From: Xanthobacteraceae bacterium
GTDB lineage: Bacteria > Pseudomonadota > Alphaproteobacteria > Rhizobiales > Xanthobacteraceae
Direction: 5' to 3'
Assembly: GCA_019750915.1 (NCBI GenBank)
Contig: JAIENY010000047.1
Location: 62,001 to 126,000 of the forward strand
Length of the DNA: 64,000 nucleotides
Positions 42,466 through 52,536 of this stretch are shown here, piece by piece (the stretch's first letter is position 1; the number at the start of each line of letters is the position of its first letter). The position numbers and the translations under genes were made by a program. The notes under the pieces were generated by a model. The model ran no database searches. It was not told where the DNA came from and worked only from the letters and a program-made list of their open reading frames with translations.

Positions 42466-44011
42466 GTTTGGCTCCAGGTGGCTCGGCGTCGCCGCACTGC
42501 TTTTTGCGGCCGTCGCTCTGACCGGCAGCGATATCGCCGACGCGCGGATGCGGCACCATGCGCGTCATCGTGTGGAGGAGCCCGAGCCTGGCTACCGGCA
42601 CCACCCCCGTCCCGAAAACATTCATTGGCCGCTGACGATTCCCGGCGTCCAATATAATCCGCTGGCATGGACTGATTTGCCCGGATGGAAAGACGACGAT
42701 CAGCTCGCCGCGTTCAAAGCGTTTCGCCTAAGCTGTGCGCCGGTTTTGGCGCAGCCGGCCAATGCTTCCAGCGATAAGTTTCTCGGTACCTCGCTGCGCG
42801 AACCCTGCAAGATCGCGCGTTCCGAGACTATCGCGAACAACGCCGAGGCACGCGGCTTTTTCGAACAGCATTTTGTGCCGTTGCAGATCTCGCGGCTTGG
42901 CGACGCCGCCGGATTTGTCACCGGCTATTATGAGCCGGTCGTTGATGGCTCACGCACAAGAACAGATGTTTTTACTGTGCCGCTGTATCGGCGCCCATCG
43001 AACCTGTTTGTGCGCGGGTACAGCCAGGCCTCCGACAGTCTGCCGAACAAGGGCGACGTGTTCCGCAAGATCGGCCGCCGCAAGCTCGTACCTTATTATG
43101 ATCGCGCGCAGATCGAGGACGGCGCCATCGCCGGACGCGGACTGGAGATCGCCTGGTTGAAAAACCAGACCGATCTGCTTTTCATCCAGATTCAAGGCTC
43201 GGCCAGGATCAAGCTCCAGGACGGTTCGGTGATCCGGATCAATTACGATTCCCACAACGGTTATCCCTATACGCCAGTTGGGCGTCTCCTGATTGATCGC
43301 GGCATCATTCCAAAAGAGCAGATGTCGATGCAGCGCATTCGAGAATGGATGGAGCAGAGTCCCGCCGCCGCCAACGATCTGCGACGACAGAATCGGTCGT
43401 ACATCTTTTTCCATGAGGTGCCGCTGAAAGCCGATGAAGAAGCCGTTGGCGCGCAGGGCGTCCCGTTGACGCCCGGCCGCTCGATCGCGGTGGACAAGGC
43501 GCTGCATGTTTACGGCACGCCATTCTTCATCGACGGCAAACTGCCAATCGATTCCGATGCATCGACGACGCCGTTCCAGCGCCTGATGGTGGCGCAAGAC
43601 ACAGGCTCAGCGATTGTCGGCCCGGCGCGTGCCGACCTTTATTTCGGCGCCGGTACGGATGCGGGAAAGATTGCGGGGCGCATCAAGAACGCCGCCCAGT
43701 TTGCGATTCTGCTGCCGAAGTCGCTTGATCCGTCAGCGCGCGCCGGAACCATTCCGTTGCCGGACGAACGTCCATCAGCGAAAATCGCGCGGCTTTATCC
43801 GGAGACGAAAACCGTAGCCTCCGCACCGGAAACGCCTGCGGCCAAGCCCGAAGCAAAACCGGATACGCAGGCAATGCAAAGCGTTCCGCTGCCTGCCGCG
43901 CGTCCCAACAATGCGCCCGATAAAGCGAGCGAAAAGACAAGCACAAAGCCTGGCAGGTCTGACACCAAGTCCGGCGGACCGATGCAGCCCAAGCGCAGCG
44001 AGCGGCAATGA
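42443..44011 (+). CDS. mltA: membrane-bound lytic transglycosylase MltA
   Basis: A 522-residue murein transglycosylase. A signal peptide (W-L-G-V-A-A-L-L-F-A-A-V-A-L-T-G) has no obvious lipobox Cys. The MltA domain reads F-V-T-G-Y-Y-E-P-V-V-D-G and F-I-Q-I-Q-G-S-A-R-I. The 3D domain ends G-P-A-R-A-D-L-Y-F-G-A-G-T-D-A-G with the catalytic Asp. The last 80 residues are Pro/Lys-rich. No ATG fits; TTG 42443, with GGAAG four to five bases upstream, is chosen and overlaps the Tim44-like gene by 23 bases. The stop overlaps the Smr gene start (ATGA). Confidence 0.9.
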   Translation: MERKADTRFGSRWLGVAALLFAAVALTGSDIADARMRHHARHRVEEPEPGYRHHPRPENIHWPLTIPGVQYNPLAWTDLPGWKDDDQLAAFKAFRLSCAPVLAQPANASSDKFLGTSLREPCKIARSETIANNAEARGFFEQHFVPLQISRLGDAAGFVTGYYEPVVDGSRTRTDVFTVPLYRRPSNLFVRGYSQASDSLPNKGDVFRKIGRRKLVPYYDRAQIEDGAIAGRGLEIAWLKNQTDLLFIQIQGSARIKLQDGSVIRINYDSHNGYPYTPVGRLLIDRGIIPKEQMSMQRIREWMEQSPAAANDLRRQNRSYIFFHEVPLKADEEAVGAQGVPLTPGRSIAVDKALHVYGTPFFIDGKLPIDSDASTTPFQRLMVAQDTGSAIVGPARADLYFGAGTDAGKIAGRIKNAAQFAILLPKSLDPSARAGTIPLPDERPSAKIARLYPETKTVASAPETPAAKPEAKPDTQAMQSVPLPAARPNNAPDKASEKTSTKPGRSDTKSGGPMQPKRSERQ

Positions 44012-44598
44012 AACGGAGCAGGCCTCCGCAGATTTCGCCTGCCGTCTCATCCCGCCGCAAGCGAATGCTTGCGAGAGAGGAGATTGAGCTGTGGCAGACG
44101 GTGACCAGGGCGATCAAGCCGCTGCGGCCTAAAGCGCAACCCGATGATATCCCGGAGATCATTGCCGACGGCGAAGGGCAAACTCCCCCAGTCGCGCCAT
44201 CCATCGCTGTCCCGCGCATCGGCTCCGTGTCCGCGCCGAAACCGGCCGCGCCGCCGCCTCTGGCACCGATCGGCCGCCGCGAAAAATCACAGCTGTCGCG
44301 CGGCCGCAAGGATATCGAGGCGCGTCTTGATCTTCACGGCATGACGCAGGCCCGCGCGCATCGCGCGCTGCGGAATTTTTTGGTCCGCGCAAGTGAAGAC
44401 GGCCTGACCTTCGTGCTTGTGATCACCGGCAAGGGCCGCAGCGGCGCGGCAGATGCGGAGCGCGGCGTGTTGCGCCGGCAGGTGCCGGAATGGCTGTCGC
44501 TTGCTGAATTCCGCGGGCTTGTTGTCGGTTTCGAGGAAGCGAGCATCGGCCACGGTGGCGCCGGCGCGCTTTACGTACGAGTGCGCCGGGTTCGTTGA
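44008..44598 (+). CDS. Smr-domain protein
   Basis: A 196-residue protein with a disordered Pro-rich half and a C-terminal Smr (MutS2-like) endonuclease domain: L-D-L-H-G-M-T-Q-A-R-A-H-R-A-L, V-L-V-I-T-G-K-G-R-S-G, and the end G-G-A-G-A-L-Y-V-R-V-R-R. The domain can nick DNA or RNA, but no in vivo role is known for this stand-alone form. The start overlaps the mltA stop; it converges with hslU with touching stop codons. Confidence 0.92.
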   Translation: MKRSRPPQISPAVSSRRKRMLAREEIELWQTVTRAIKPLRPKAQPDDIPEIIADGEGQTPPVAPSIAVPRIGSVSAPKPAAPPPLAPIGRREKSQLSRGRKDIEARLDLHGMTQARAHRALRNFLVRASEDGLTFVLVITGKGRSGAADAERGVLRRQVPEWLSLAEFRGLVVGFEEASIGHGGAGALYVRVRRVR

Positions 44599-45900
44599 TC
44601 AGAGAATAAACCGGCTCAGATCCGCATTTTTTGCCAGATCGCCGACGTGCTTGTTCACGTAATCGGCGTCGATCGTCACGGTCTCGCCGCCCATATCCGG
44701 TGCATGGAACGAAACCTCGTCGAGCACCCGCTCCATCACCGTTTGCAATCGCCGTGCGCCGATGTTCTCAACGGTCGAATTCACCGAGACGGCCACATCC
44801 GCCAGGGCATCGATCGCGCCATCGGTGATGTCGAGCGTCACGCCCTCCGTCTGCAGCAAGGCTATATACTGCTTGATCAGCGAGCCTTCCGGTTCGGTGA
44901 GGATCCGGCGGAAATCGTCACGCACCAGCGCCTGAAGTTCGACCCGGATGGGCAGGCGGCCCTGAAGTTCGGGAAGAAGATCGGAAGGTTTTGCGATGTG
45001 GAATGCGCCCGATGCGATGAACAGGATGTGATCCGTCTTCACCGGACCGTATTTCGTCGAGACGGTCGTGCCTTCGATCAGGGGCAGCAGATCGCGTTGC
45101 ACGCCCTCGCGCGAGACGTCGCCCGTGCGGGCGCCTTCGCGCACGCAGATTTTGTCGATCTCGTCGAGGAAAACGATGCCGTTGTTCTCAACGGTATGGA
45201 TCGCATCTCGATTGATAGCCTCGTCGTCGAGCAGCTTGTCGGATTCCTCGTTGACCAGAATCTCATGCGACTCGGTGACGGTGAGTTTGCGCGTCTTGGT
45301 GCGGCCGCCCATCTTGCCGAAAATGTCTCCGATCGAGATCGCGCCCATCTGCGCGCCGGGCATGCCGGGAATTTCAAACATCGCCGGGTTGCCGGAGGAC
45401 TGGGTCTCGATCTCGATTTCCTTATCGTCGAGCTCACCCCCTCGCAATTTGCGGCGGAAGGAATCGCGCGTCGCGGCACCGGCGTTTTGACCGACAAGCG
45501 CATCAAGAACACGCTCTTCAGCGGCAAGCTGCGCCCTCGCGTTGACGTCCTTGCGTTTGCGTTCTCGGGTCTGGGCGATGGCAACGTCCATCAGATCTCG
45601 CACGATCTGCTCGACGTCGCGGCCGACATACCCCACTTCGGTGAATTTCGTGGCCTCAACCTTGATGAACGGCGCGTTCGCAAGCTTGGCGAGGCGGCGC
45701 GCGATCTCGGTCTTGCCGACTCCGGTCGGCCCGATCATCAGGATATTTTTCGGCAGCACCTCCTCGCGCAGGCTGCCTGTCAGTTGCAGTCGTCGCCATC
45801 GGTTTCGCAACGCGATGGCAACCGCACGCTTGGCGTCGCTCTGGCCGACGATGAAGCGGTCGAGTTCGGAGACGATTTCACGGGGAGAGAAGTCGGTCAT
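44599..45900 (-). CDS. hslU: ATP-dependent protease ATPase subunit HslU
   Basis: A 433-residue AAA+ unfoldase that feeds HslV. Motifs: [14 protein letters not shown], Walker [12 protein letters not shown], the pore G-Y-V-G, Walker [11 protein letters not shown], the intermediate I-domain between them, and the C-terminal peptide F-I-L that inserts into HslV. ATG 45900 (M-T-D-F-S-P-R-E) fits the family. hslV lies 21 bases upstream. Confidence 0.98.
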   Translation of the reverse strand: MTDFSPREIVSELDRFIVGQSDAKRAVAIALRNRWRRLQLTGSLREEVLPKNILMIGPTGVGKTEIARRLAKLANAPFIKVEATKFTEVGYVGRDVEQIVRDLMDVAIAQTRERKRKDVNARAQLAAEERVLDALVGQNAGAATRDSFRRKLRGGELDDKEIEIETQSSGNPAMFEIPGMPGAQMGAISIGDIFGKMGGRTKTRKLTVTESHEILVNEESDKLLDDEAINRDAIHTVENNGIVFLDEIDKICVREGARTGDVSREGVQRDLLPLIEGTTVSTKYGPVKTDHILFIASGAFHIAKPSDLLPELQGRLPIRVELQALVRDDFRRILTEPEGSLIKQYIALLQTEGVTLDITDGAIDALADVAVSVNSTVENIGARRLQTVMERVLDEVSFHAPDMGGETVTIDADYVNKHVGDLAKNADLSRFIL

Positions 45901-45921
45901 GTCAGGATTCTGCAAAAGAGA

Positions 45922-46476
45922 TCAGGAGGCAACCAGCGATTCAATCGTGATGTTGCGATTGGTGTAGACGCAGATATCAGCCGCGATATCCAGCGAACGG
46001 CGCACAATAGACTCGGCGTCCTTGTCCGAATCGATAAGCGCCCGCGCGGCGGCGAGCGCGAAATTGCCGCCCGAACCGATCGCCATGACGCCGTTCTCGG
46101 GCTCCAGTACATCGCCGGTTCCGGTGAGAACCAGTGATACATCCTTATCGGCAACGATCATCATCGCCTCAAGCCGCCGCAGGTACCGGTCAGTCCGCCA
46201 GTCCTTGGCCAGTTCAACGCATGCGCGGGTCAGCTGCCCCGGGTATTGCTCGAGCTTGCTTTCGAGCCGCTCGAACAGGGTAAATGCGTCCGCCGTCGCC
46301 CCGGCGAAGCCGCCGATCACGTCGCCTTTGCCGAGCTTACGGACCTTGCGGGCGTTGGATTTGATCACGGTCTGGCCGATCGAAACCTGGCCGTCGCCGC
46401 CGACCACCACTTTCCCGTCCTTTCGGACAGTTAAAATCGTCGTGCCGTGCCAATTTTCCGGCTGTGACGTCTGCAT
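45922..46476 (-). CDS. hslV: ATP-dependent protease peptidase subunit HslV
   Basis: A 184-residue proteasome-beta-like peptidase. The N-terminal nucleophile Thr follows the propeptide in W-H-G-T-T-I-L. Other signatures are [29 protein letters not shown], and [14 protein letters not shown]. The start ATG 46476 is preceded by AGAGGTGAT. Operon hslVU. Confidence 0.98.
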   Translation of the reverse strand: MQTSQPENWHGTTILTVRKDGKVVVGGDGQVSIGQTVIKSNARKVRKLGKGDVIGGFAGATADAFTLFERLESKLEQYPGQLTRACVELAKDWRTDRYLRRLEAMMIVADKDVSLVLTGTGDVLEPENGVMAIGSGGNFALAAARALIDSDKDAESIVRRSLDIAADICVYTNRNITIESLVAS

Positions 46477-46716
46477 CGGGATCACCTCTTGAGTACGGCC
46501 CCATTTAGGAAGTCGCCGCTCGGGATGCAAATTTGGCGGTTAACCCCCGGCAAATCCGCTCCCCATGTTGCAAGGATGCGCATCTTTCCTGCGCCCGTTG
46601 CAGTAGCGGAGGTGTCATGAGACTGATAAAAGGCGCCCAGCGAGCCTTTGGCGCGTCATCCCATCGATCAACGGTTACCCGTTTTTGCGGATCATGCGCT
46701 GGATTTGGAGTTTTTG

Positions 46717-47310
46717 ATGCGGACGGCGACGATCAAGCGCAAGACCAAGGAAACCGACATCACCGTCAGTGTGAATCTGGACGGTACCGGAAAGTCTGAA
46801 GTTGCGACCGGCATCGGTTTTTTCGATCACATGCTGGATCTGCTCGCACGTCATTCGCTGATCGACATCATGGTGAAGGCCGATGGCGACCTGCACGTCG
46901 ATTACCACCACACCACCGAGGATGTCGGCATCGCGTTGGGACAGGCCGTGAAGCAGGCACTGGGCGGCATGGCGGGGATCACCCGCTATGCCAGTATCCA
47001 TATGCCGATGGACGAGACGCTGTCCCGCGTCGTGCTTGATATTTCAGGTCGCTCGGTGCTGGTGTTCAAAGTCGAGTTCCCACGCCACAAGATCGGCGAA
47101 TTCGATACTGAGCTGGTACGCGAGTGGTTTCACGCCTTCTCGAACAATGCGGGTGTCACGCTCCATGTCGAGACACTGTATGGCGAGAACAGCCATCATA
47201 TTGCCGAGTCCTGCTTCAAGGGACTGGCGCGAGCCTTGCGGGCGGCGGTCACGATCGATCCGCGGACGGGCGGCGCCATTCCATCCACCAAAGGTCAGCT
47301 TGGCGGCTGA
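46717..47310 (+). CDS. hisB: imidazoleglycerol-phosphate dehydratase
   Basis: A 197-residue metal enzyme of histidine synthesis, without the phosphatase domain of the E. coli fusion. Motifs: [24 protein letters not shown], and [12 protein letters not shown], which carry the metal-binding histidines. ATG 46717 has GGAG eight bases upstream. First gene of a hisB-DUF2628-hisH-hisA-hisF-hisE-coaA operon. Confidence 0.98.
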   Translation: MRTATIKRKTKETDITVSVNLDGTGKSEVATGIGFFDHMLDLLARHSLIDIMVKADGDLHVDYHHTTEDVGIALGQAVKQALGGMAGITRYASIHMPMDETLSRVVLDISGRSVLVFKVEFPRHKIGEFDTELVREWFHAFSNNAGVTLHVETLYGENSHHIAESCFKGLARALRAAVTIDPRTGGAIPSTKGQLGG

Positions 47311-47341
47311 TCGTCCGTTGCGTCGAACCGGAGGGTTTTGT

Positions 47342-47821
47342 ATGCCGGTCTATACAGTGCATGCGCCACGTAGTTACGGCACCGATGTGCGTACCACGCC
47401 GGACCGTATCGTTTTCGTTCGGGACGGATTTTCGATCTGGGCGTTTCTGTTGGGCCCAGTCTGGCTCATCTGGAGACGCCTTTGGCTGGCGCTCTTTAGT
47501 TACATCGTGCTGCAGCTGGTTGTCGAATTCGCGCTGCGGCTGATTCATGCGACGCAGGACACGAGGTTTTTTGTGATGTTCGTGATCGCGCTGTTGATGG
47601 GGTTGGAGGCCAGCACGTTGCGGCGCTGGACGCTGACGCGCAGGAAATGGCGGCAACTCGATATCGTCGTCGCCCGTAACCGTGAGGACGCTGAGCGCCG
47701 CTTCTTTGGCCGTCAGCCTCCGGTCGCGGCGCCGGCGAATTCGCTTCATCCGATGCCGCGCTCCTCGATCGCGGCGCACGAGGAAGTGGCGTTCTTTCCG
47801 ATGCCGGGATCGTCGCAGTGA
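47342..47821 (+). CDS. DUF2628 membrane protein
   Basis: A 159-residue protein with a DUF2628 core: [20 protein letters not shown], followed by two or three hydrophobic helices and a soluble tail of about 50 residues. Function unknown. It is regularly placed between hisB and hisH in Rhizobiales. Its TGA overlaps the GTG of hisH (GTGA), so translation is coupled. Confidence 0.87.
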   Translation: MPVYTVHAPRSYGTDVRTTPDRIVFVRDGFSIWAFLLGPVWLIWRRLWLALFSYIVLQLVVEFALRLIHATQDTRFFVMFVIALLMGLEASTLRRWTLTRRKWRQLDIVVARNREDAERRFFGRQPPVAAPANSLHPMPRSSIAAHEEVAFFPMPGSSQ

Positions 47822-48468
47822 CCGTTGCGATTATCGATTATGGCTCGGGCAATTTGCACTCGGCGGCCAAGGCGTTCGAGCGCGCTTCGCGAACGATGGA
47901 GCAGCCGGACAGAGTGATCCTGACGCGCGATCCCGATCTGGTATTTCGCGCCGACCGGATCGTGCTGCCCGGCGTTGGAGCGTTCGCTGATTGCCGCAAG
48001 GGTCTTGATGCGCTCGACGGCATGGTCGATGCGATGACCGAGGCGGTGCGCGACAAGGCGCGGCCGTTCTTCGGCATCTGTGTCGGCATGCAGTTGCTGG
48101 CAACGCAGGGCAAGGAACATGTGACAACGGTGGGCCTCGACTGGATTTCGGGCGACGTTGAACAGATCGTGCCCCGCGATGAATCGCTGAAAATTCCGCA
48201 CATGGGCTGGAACACGCTCGAGGTGATGCGCGAGCATCCAGTGCTGGAGCGGCTACCGCTTGGCGAAAAGGGCCGTCATGCCTATTTCGTGCATTCGTTC
48301 CAGCTGAAGGCGGCTAACGATGCCGATGTGTTGGCTCGCGCCGAGTACGGCGGTCCAATCACGGCGATTGTTGCTAAGGACACCGTGTTCGGCACGCAAT
48401 TTCATCCCGAGAAAAGCCAGCGCTTTGGCCTGGCGTTGATCTCGAATTTCTTGAAGTGGAAGCCGTGA
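47818..48468 (+). CDS. hisH: imidazole glycerol phosphate synthase glutamine amidotransferase subunit
   Basis: A 216-residue class-I glutaminase that supplies ammonia to His[10 protein letters not shown] at the start, the nucleophile Cys in [10 protein letters not shown], and the His-Glu pair in F-H-P-E-K-S-Q are all present. GTG start. The stop overlaps the hisA start. Confidence 0.97.
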   Translation: MTVAIIDYGSGNLHSAAKAFERASRTMEQPDRVILTRDPDLVFRADRIVLPGVGAFADCRKGLDALDGMVDAMTEAVRDKARPFFGICVGMQLLATQGKEHVTTVGLDWISGDVEQIVPRDESLKIPHMGWNTLEVMREHPVLERLPLGEKGRHAYFVHSFQLKAANDADVLARAEYGGPITAIVAKDTVFGTQFHPEKSQRFGLALISNFLKWKP

Positions 48469-49205
48469 TTCTTTTTCCAGCCATCGATCTGAAAAACGGT
48501 CAGTGCGTGCGCCTTGAACAAGGCGACATGGCGCGTGCGACTGTGTTTAATCTCGACCCAGCCGCGCAGGCGGCTTCCTTCGAGCGTCAGGGATTTGAAT
48601 ATCTTCACGTCGTCGATCTCGACGGCGCGTTCGCCGGCAAGCCGATGAATGCAATGGCTGTCGAGGCGATGCTGAAGACGGTGAAATTCCCTGTGCAACT
48701 CGGTGGCGGCATCCGCGACATGGCGACGCTGGAGGCGTGGCTTCAAAAGGGCATTTCGCGCGTCATCATCGGTACCGCCGCGGTACGCGATCCGGCATTT
48801 GTAAAGCAAGCGGCAAAAAAGCATCCTGGCCGCGTCGCGGTTGGGCTCGATGCACGCGACGGCAACGTCGCCGTTGAGGGCTGGGCCGAAACGTCGACCG
48901 TGACAGCGCTTGAGATCGCGAAGCGCTTCGAGGATGCCGGTGTTGCCGCGATCATCTTTACCGACATCGCACGCGACGGTCTTCTGAAAGGCCTCAACCT
49001 TGAGGCCACCATTGCGTTGGCCGAGGCGATTTCTATTCCGGTGATCGCCTCCGGCGGCCTGGCCTCGATCGAGGACATCAAGGCGCTGCTGACGCCGCGT
49101 GCGGCCAAACTTCAAGGCGCGATTTCCGGCCGCGCGCTCTATGACGGCCGGATCGATCCGGCGGAAGCGCTGGCGCTGATCAAAGCAGCACGGACGGCAG
49201 CCTGA
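48465..49205 (+). CDS. hisA: ProFAR isomerase
   Basis: A 246-residue TIM-barrel isomerase (1-(5-phosphoribosyl)-5-aminoimidazole-4-carboxamide step). The catalytic Asp is in [10 protein letters not shown]; phosphate-binding motifs are G-G-G-I-R and A-S-G-G-L. The second catalytic Asp lies in [12 protein letters not shown] 48465 overlaps the hisH stop as GTGA and gives the standard V-I-L-F-P-A-I-D start. A GTG nine bases earlier is possible. Confidence 0.97.
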   Translation: MILFPAIDLKNGQCVRLEQGDMARATVFNLDPAAQAASFERQGFEYLHVVDLDGAFAGKPMNAMAVEAMLKTVKFPVQLGGGIRDMATLEAWLQKGISRVIIGTAAVRDPAFVKQAAKKHPGRVAVGLDARDGNVAVEGWAETSTVTALEIAKRFEDAGVAAIIFTDIARDGLLKGLNLEATIALAEAISIPVIASGGLASIEDIKALLTPRAAKLQGAISGRALYDGRIDPAEALALIKAARTAA

Positions 49206-49981
49206 TGTTCAAGGTTCGCGTCATCCCATGTCTTGATGTGAAGGACGGCCGCGTCGTCAAGGGCGTCAATTTCGTGGACCTGCGCGATGCCGGCGATCCG
49301 GTCGAGGCAGCGATCGCTTATGACGCCGCCGGTGCCGATGAATTGTGTTTTCTGGATATCGCAGCGACTCACGAAAATCGCGGCACCATCCTGGACGTCG
49401 TGCGCCGGACCGCGGAAGCCTGTTTCATGCCCCTTACGGTCGGCGGCGGAGTGCGGACGGTCGACGATATTCGCGCTTTGCTGAACTACGGCGCGGACAA
49501 AGTCTCGATCAATTCGGCCGCGGTCACTCGTCGCGAGTTCGTCAAGGAAGCGGCTGAAAAATTCGGCAACCAGTGTATCGTGGTTGCCATCGATGCTAAA
49601 CGTGTCCCGCGCTCCGGAAATTCCGATCGCTGGGAAATCTTCACCCATGGCGGGCGCAAACCGACCGGCATCGATGCCGTAGAATACGCTCAGGAGGTCG
49701 TGGCGCTCGGCGCCGGCGAGATTCTTCTGACCTCGATGGATCGCGACGGCACGCGGCAGGGCTTCGACATTACGCTGACGCGGATGATCGCCGACAGCAT
49801 TCCGGTTCCGGTGATTGCATCCGGCGGGGTCGGCAATCTCGATCATCTGGTCGGCGGTATCCGTGAAGGACATGCTACAGCGGTTCTTGCGGCGTCGATT
49901 TTTCATTTCGGCGAGTTCACCATTCGTCAGGCCAAGGAACACATGGCTCGTTCCGGACTGCCGATGCGGCTTGACCCGTGA
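49205..49981 (+). CDS. hisF: imidazole glycerol phosphate synthase cyclase subunit
   Basis: A 258-residue TIM barrel that closes the imidazole ring with ammonia from HisH. Catalytic Asp11 is in [15 protein letters not shown], the second catalytic Asp in V-V-A-I-D-A-K-R, with phosphate motifs G-G-G-V-R and A-S-G-G-V-G. The start ATG shares one base with the hisA stop (TGATG). Confidence 0.98.
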   Translation: MFKVRVIPCLDVKDGRVVKGVNFVDLRDAGDPVEAAIAYDAAGADELCFLDIAATHENRGTILDVVRRTAEACFMPLTVGGGVRTVDDIRALLNYGADKVSINSAAVTRREFVKEAAEKFGNQCIVVAIDAKRVPRSGNSDRWEIFTHGGRKPTGIDAVEYAQEVVALGAGEILLTSMDRDGTRQGFDITLTRMIADSIPVPVIASGGVGNLDHLVGGIREGHATAVLAASIFHFGEFTIRQAKEHMARSGLPMRLDP

Positions 49982-50027
49982 GCCGTAAACCGTTTCCTAT
50001 CTGACGTTTAACGACAGAAAGCGTACC

Positions 50028-50351
50028 ATGAGCCGGTTCACCATTCATGACCTCGCCGGGATCGTTGATGCCCGCGCCGCGTCCAGCGCCGAGCTGTCCT
50101 ATACGCGCAAGTTGTTGGACAAGGGAGCGGAGCATTGCGCCAAGAAATTCGGCGAAGAAGCCGTGGAAACGGTTATCGCCGCGATCGAGAACGATCGCGA
50201 CCATCTGATCTCCGAGAGCGCCGATCTTGTGTTTCACCTGCTGGTGCTTCTCAAGTCGCGCGGTATCGCGTTTGGAGAAGTCGAGGACGTGCTCGCGGCC
50301 CGGACGCAAATGTCGGGACTTGAGGAGAAGGCCGCGCGCAAGCGCGACTGA
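50028..50351 (+). CDS. hisE: phosphoribosyl-ATP pyrophosphatase
   Basis: A 107-residue MazG-like enzyme for the second step of histidine synthesis. [22 protein letters not shown], and [14 protein letters not shown] are the family motifs with the metal-binding Glu and Asp residues. It follows hisF by 46 bases. Confidence 0.97.
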   Translation: MSRFTIHDLAGIVDARAASSAELSYTRKLLDKGAEHCAKKFGEEAVETVIAAIENDRDHLISESADLVFHLLVLLKSRGIAFGEVEDVLAARTQMSGLEEKAARKRD

Positions 50352-50419
50352 GTTGTTTGCGTATCCGGCGCCGTCCCGATGAGCCTTTCAGGATTTCGCC
50401 CAGCATAAGAGGTTGGCTC

Positions 50420-51376
50420 ATGGACGTGAGGGTGGAGCAGCAAAAATACGATCCGCATCGGGCCTTCACGCGCGCGCAATGGGCGAAACTGCGTGACGAT
50501 GCACCGATGACGCTTACCGCCGAAGAGGTGGAGCGGATGCATTCGATGCATGATCGCCTCGACATGAAAGAGGTCGAGGAAATCTATTTGCCGTTGTCGC
50601 GATTGCTGGCGCATTACGTGGAATCGGCGCAGCGCCTGTTCGTGGCGCAGCGCAAGTTTCTCGGCATCCGTGATCGCAAGATGCCCTATATCATCGGCGT
50701 GGCAGGATCGGTCGCAGTCGGTAAGTCGACCACGTCGCGTGTTTTGCAGGCGCTTTTGAAGCGCTGGTCGCCAGGACCGAAGGTCGACCTGATAACGACC
50801 GACGGCTTCCTGTACCCGAACGCCTATCTCGAGCGCGAAAAGCTGATGCAGCGCAAAGGCTTTCCGGAGAGCTATGATCTTCGCGCGCTGCTGACGTTTC
50901 TCAGCGAGGTCAAGGCCGGCCGTCGCTCCGTGCGGGCTCCGGTCTATTCGCACCTGACCTACGATATTGTTCCGGACAAAACCATTGAGATCAATCAGCC
51001 GGATATTCTCATCGTTGAAGGGCTCAACGTCTTGCAGACCGGGCGATTGCCGAGCGATGGCAAAGCCGTGCCGTTCGTATCGGACTTCTTCGATTTTTCA
51101 ATTTACATCGATGCTGATGAGAATGTGCTGCGGCAGTGGTATGTCGAACGCTTCCTGAGCCTTCGGGGCACTGCGTTCAGCGATCCGCGATCTTATTTTC
51201 ACCGTTATGCCAGCCTCTCGGATGACGAGGCGGTGAAGAAGGCGCTGTCGATCTGGAATACGATCAATCTCGTCAATCTCAACGAGAATGTTCTGCCGAC
51301 ACGACCACGCGCGACGCTGATCCTCAAAAAGGGCAGCGAACACGTCGTCGAAAAGGTTTCGCTGCGACGGCTGTAA
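50420..51376 (+). CDS. coaA: pantothenate kinase
   Basis: A 318-residue type I kinase for the first step of coenzyme A synthesis. The P-loop is [13 protein letters not shown], followed by [18 protein letters not shown] and [11 protein letters not shown] 50420 begins [12 protein letters not shown]; the earlier GTG is not supported by homology. It ends the his operon and converges with the GNAT gene after three bases. Confidence 0.97.
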   Translation: MDVRVEQQKYDPHRAFTRAQWAKLRDDAPMTLTAEEVERMHSMHDRLDMKEVEEIYLPLSRLLAHYVESAQRLFVAQRKFLGIRDRKMPYIIGVAGSVAVGKSTTSRVLQALLKRWSPGPKVDLITTDGFLYPNAYLEREKLMQRKGFPESYDLRALLTFLSEVKAGRRSVRAPVYSHLTYDIVPDKTIEINQPDILIVEGLNVLQTGRLPSDGKAVPFVSDFFDFSIYIDADENVLRQWYVERFLSLRGTAFSDPRSYFHRYASLSDDEAVKKALSIWNTINLVNLNENVLPTRPRATLILKKGSEHVVEKVSLRRL

Positions 51377-51379
51377 GCC

Positions 51380-52402
51380 TTAAGCCGCGTGGCGGCTGGC
51401 GTCGGCCCCGAAGTGTCCGATATATCGAGATGCGATCGCGGACACCGGCATGACCACCAGCACATCGGTGGTGCCGAACTGGTGATCAATCACTGCGCCG
51501 TCGCCGATATACGCTCCGACGCGCAGATAACCCTTGATCAGGGGAGGCAGTTCGCGAAGGGCGGCCTTTGTATCGATCGCGTCCTTGCTCATCCGGTTCA
51601 TTTCGACATAGCGCGAGTCATGCGCCCGGGCACGCCATTCGTCGGGCGCACGCGCGTGGTGATGCAGGAACGACAGCGGCAGGGCGAGGCGGTCGGGGTC
51701 GGTGCCTTCAAAGCTGGCGCAGCCGATCATCACGTCCATGCGGTGGCGGCGTACATAGGTCCAGATGCCGTGCCACAGAAGCTCGACGGTGCGTTTGGTG
51801 CGGTAAGGCGGCAGAACGCAGGAGCGGCCGAGTTCGAGAAAACGCAGATCTGGATGTCGCTCGACCAGCGACGACACGTCGAATTCTTCGTCGGTGTAGA
51901 AACCGTCGCGGGATTCCGCAACGTCCTGCCGGAGCAGGCGATAGGTTCCGACCACCGGCTGCTTGCCGCTGAGCGAAGGTTTGGCGGCATGGTCCAGCAC
52001 GAGGATGTGGTCGCAAATCTTGTCGAACGCATCCTTGTCGCGGCGCGCCAGCATTGTCGGTGCATCTGCGATGGCGGTGCCGTCCTTGTAGAAGACATTG
52101 TAGCGCAGCCGCTGCGCGCGCTTGATGTCGCTTCGTTTGTTCACGAGCCGGACTTCGAGCGGCCCGATCCGTCCCAGCGTATCAGGCGGCACATTCGCGG
52201 CAGGCCGGTCAAACTTGATTAGCTCAGCGCCCATGCGGGTCGGATTGAGCCAGGTTACAGCTGTCGCTGCCGCCGTTCGTGCCAACTCTGGCTTGAGCAA
52301 CTGTTGCATCAGGCCCGGCTTCAGTCCCGCTCTGGGTTTCAGTCCAAGGCCGGCCTTTAATACCGGCTTCGGTTCTAATCCAACGTGTCCGTCACCACGC
52401 AT
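51380..52402 (-). CDS. GNAT-family N-acyltransferase, OlsB-like
   Basis: A 340-residue protein of COG3176. A Lys/Leu-rich N-terminal region is followed by L-E-V-R-L-V-N-K-R-S-D-I-K-R-A-Q-R-L-R-Y-N-V-F-Y, then L-E-L-G-R-S-C-V-L-P-P-Y-R and an alpha/beta core. OlsB enzymes attach 3-hydroxy-acyl groups from ACP to ornithine in ornithine-lipid synthesis. The longer N-terminus means another acyl acceptor is possible. ATG 52402 has AGGA six bases upstream and is preferred over GTG 52432. Confidence 0.8.
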   Translation of the reverse strand: MRGDGHVGLEPKPVLKAGLGLKPRAGLKPGLMQQLLKPELARTAAATAVTWLNPTRMGAELIKFDRPAANVPPDTLGRIGPLEVRLVNKRSDIKRAQRLRYNVFYKDGTAIADAPTMLARRDKDAFDKICDHILVLDHAAKPSLSGKQPVVGTYRLLRQDVAESRDGFYTDEEFDVSSLVERHPDLRFLELGRSCVLPPYRTKRTVELLWHGIWTYVRRHRMDVMIGCASFEGTDPDRLALPLSFLHHHARAPDEWRARAHDSRYVEMNRMSKDAIDTKAALRELPPLIKGYLRVGAYIGDGAVIDHQFGTTDVLVVMPVSAIASRYIGHFGADASRHAA

Positions 52403-52536
52403 GTCGATCCTCGCGGCGCCTCGTCGAATCACGGCGAAGCAAAACCCGCAAACGGTTAATCACGCGAGTGAAATGGTTTTATGACAGCACGCCGGATATC
52501 GACTGCTCCGACAGAATACGACAGTTGAATGAAAAT

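Noticed and set aside
44647..46137. 496-codon open frame opposite hslU and hslV
   Set aside because: Antisense shadow running across two certain genes with no protein-like composition.
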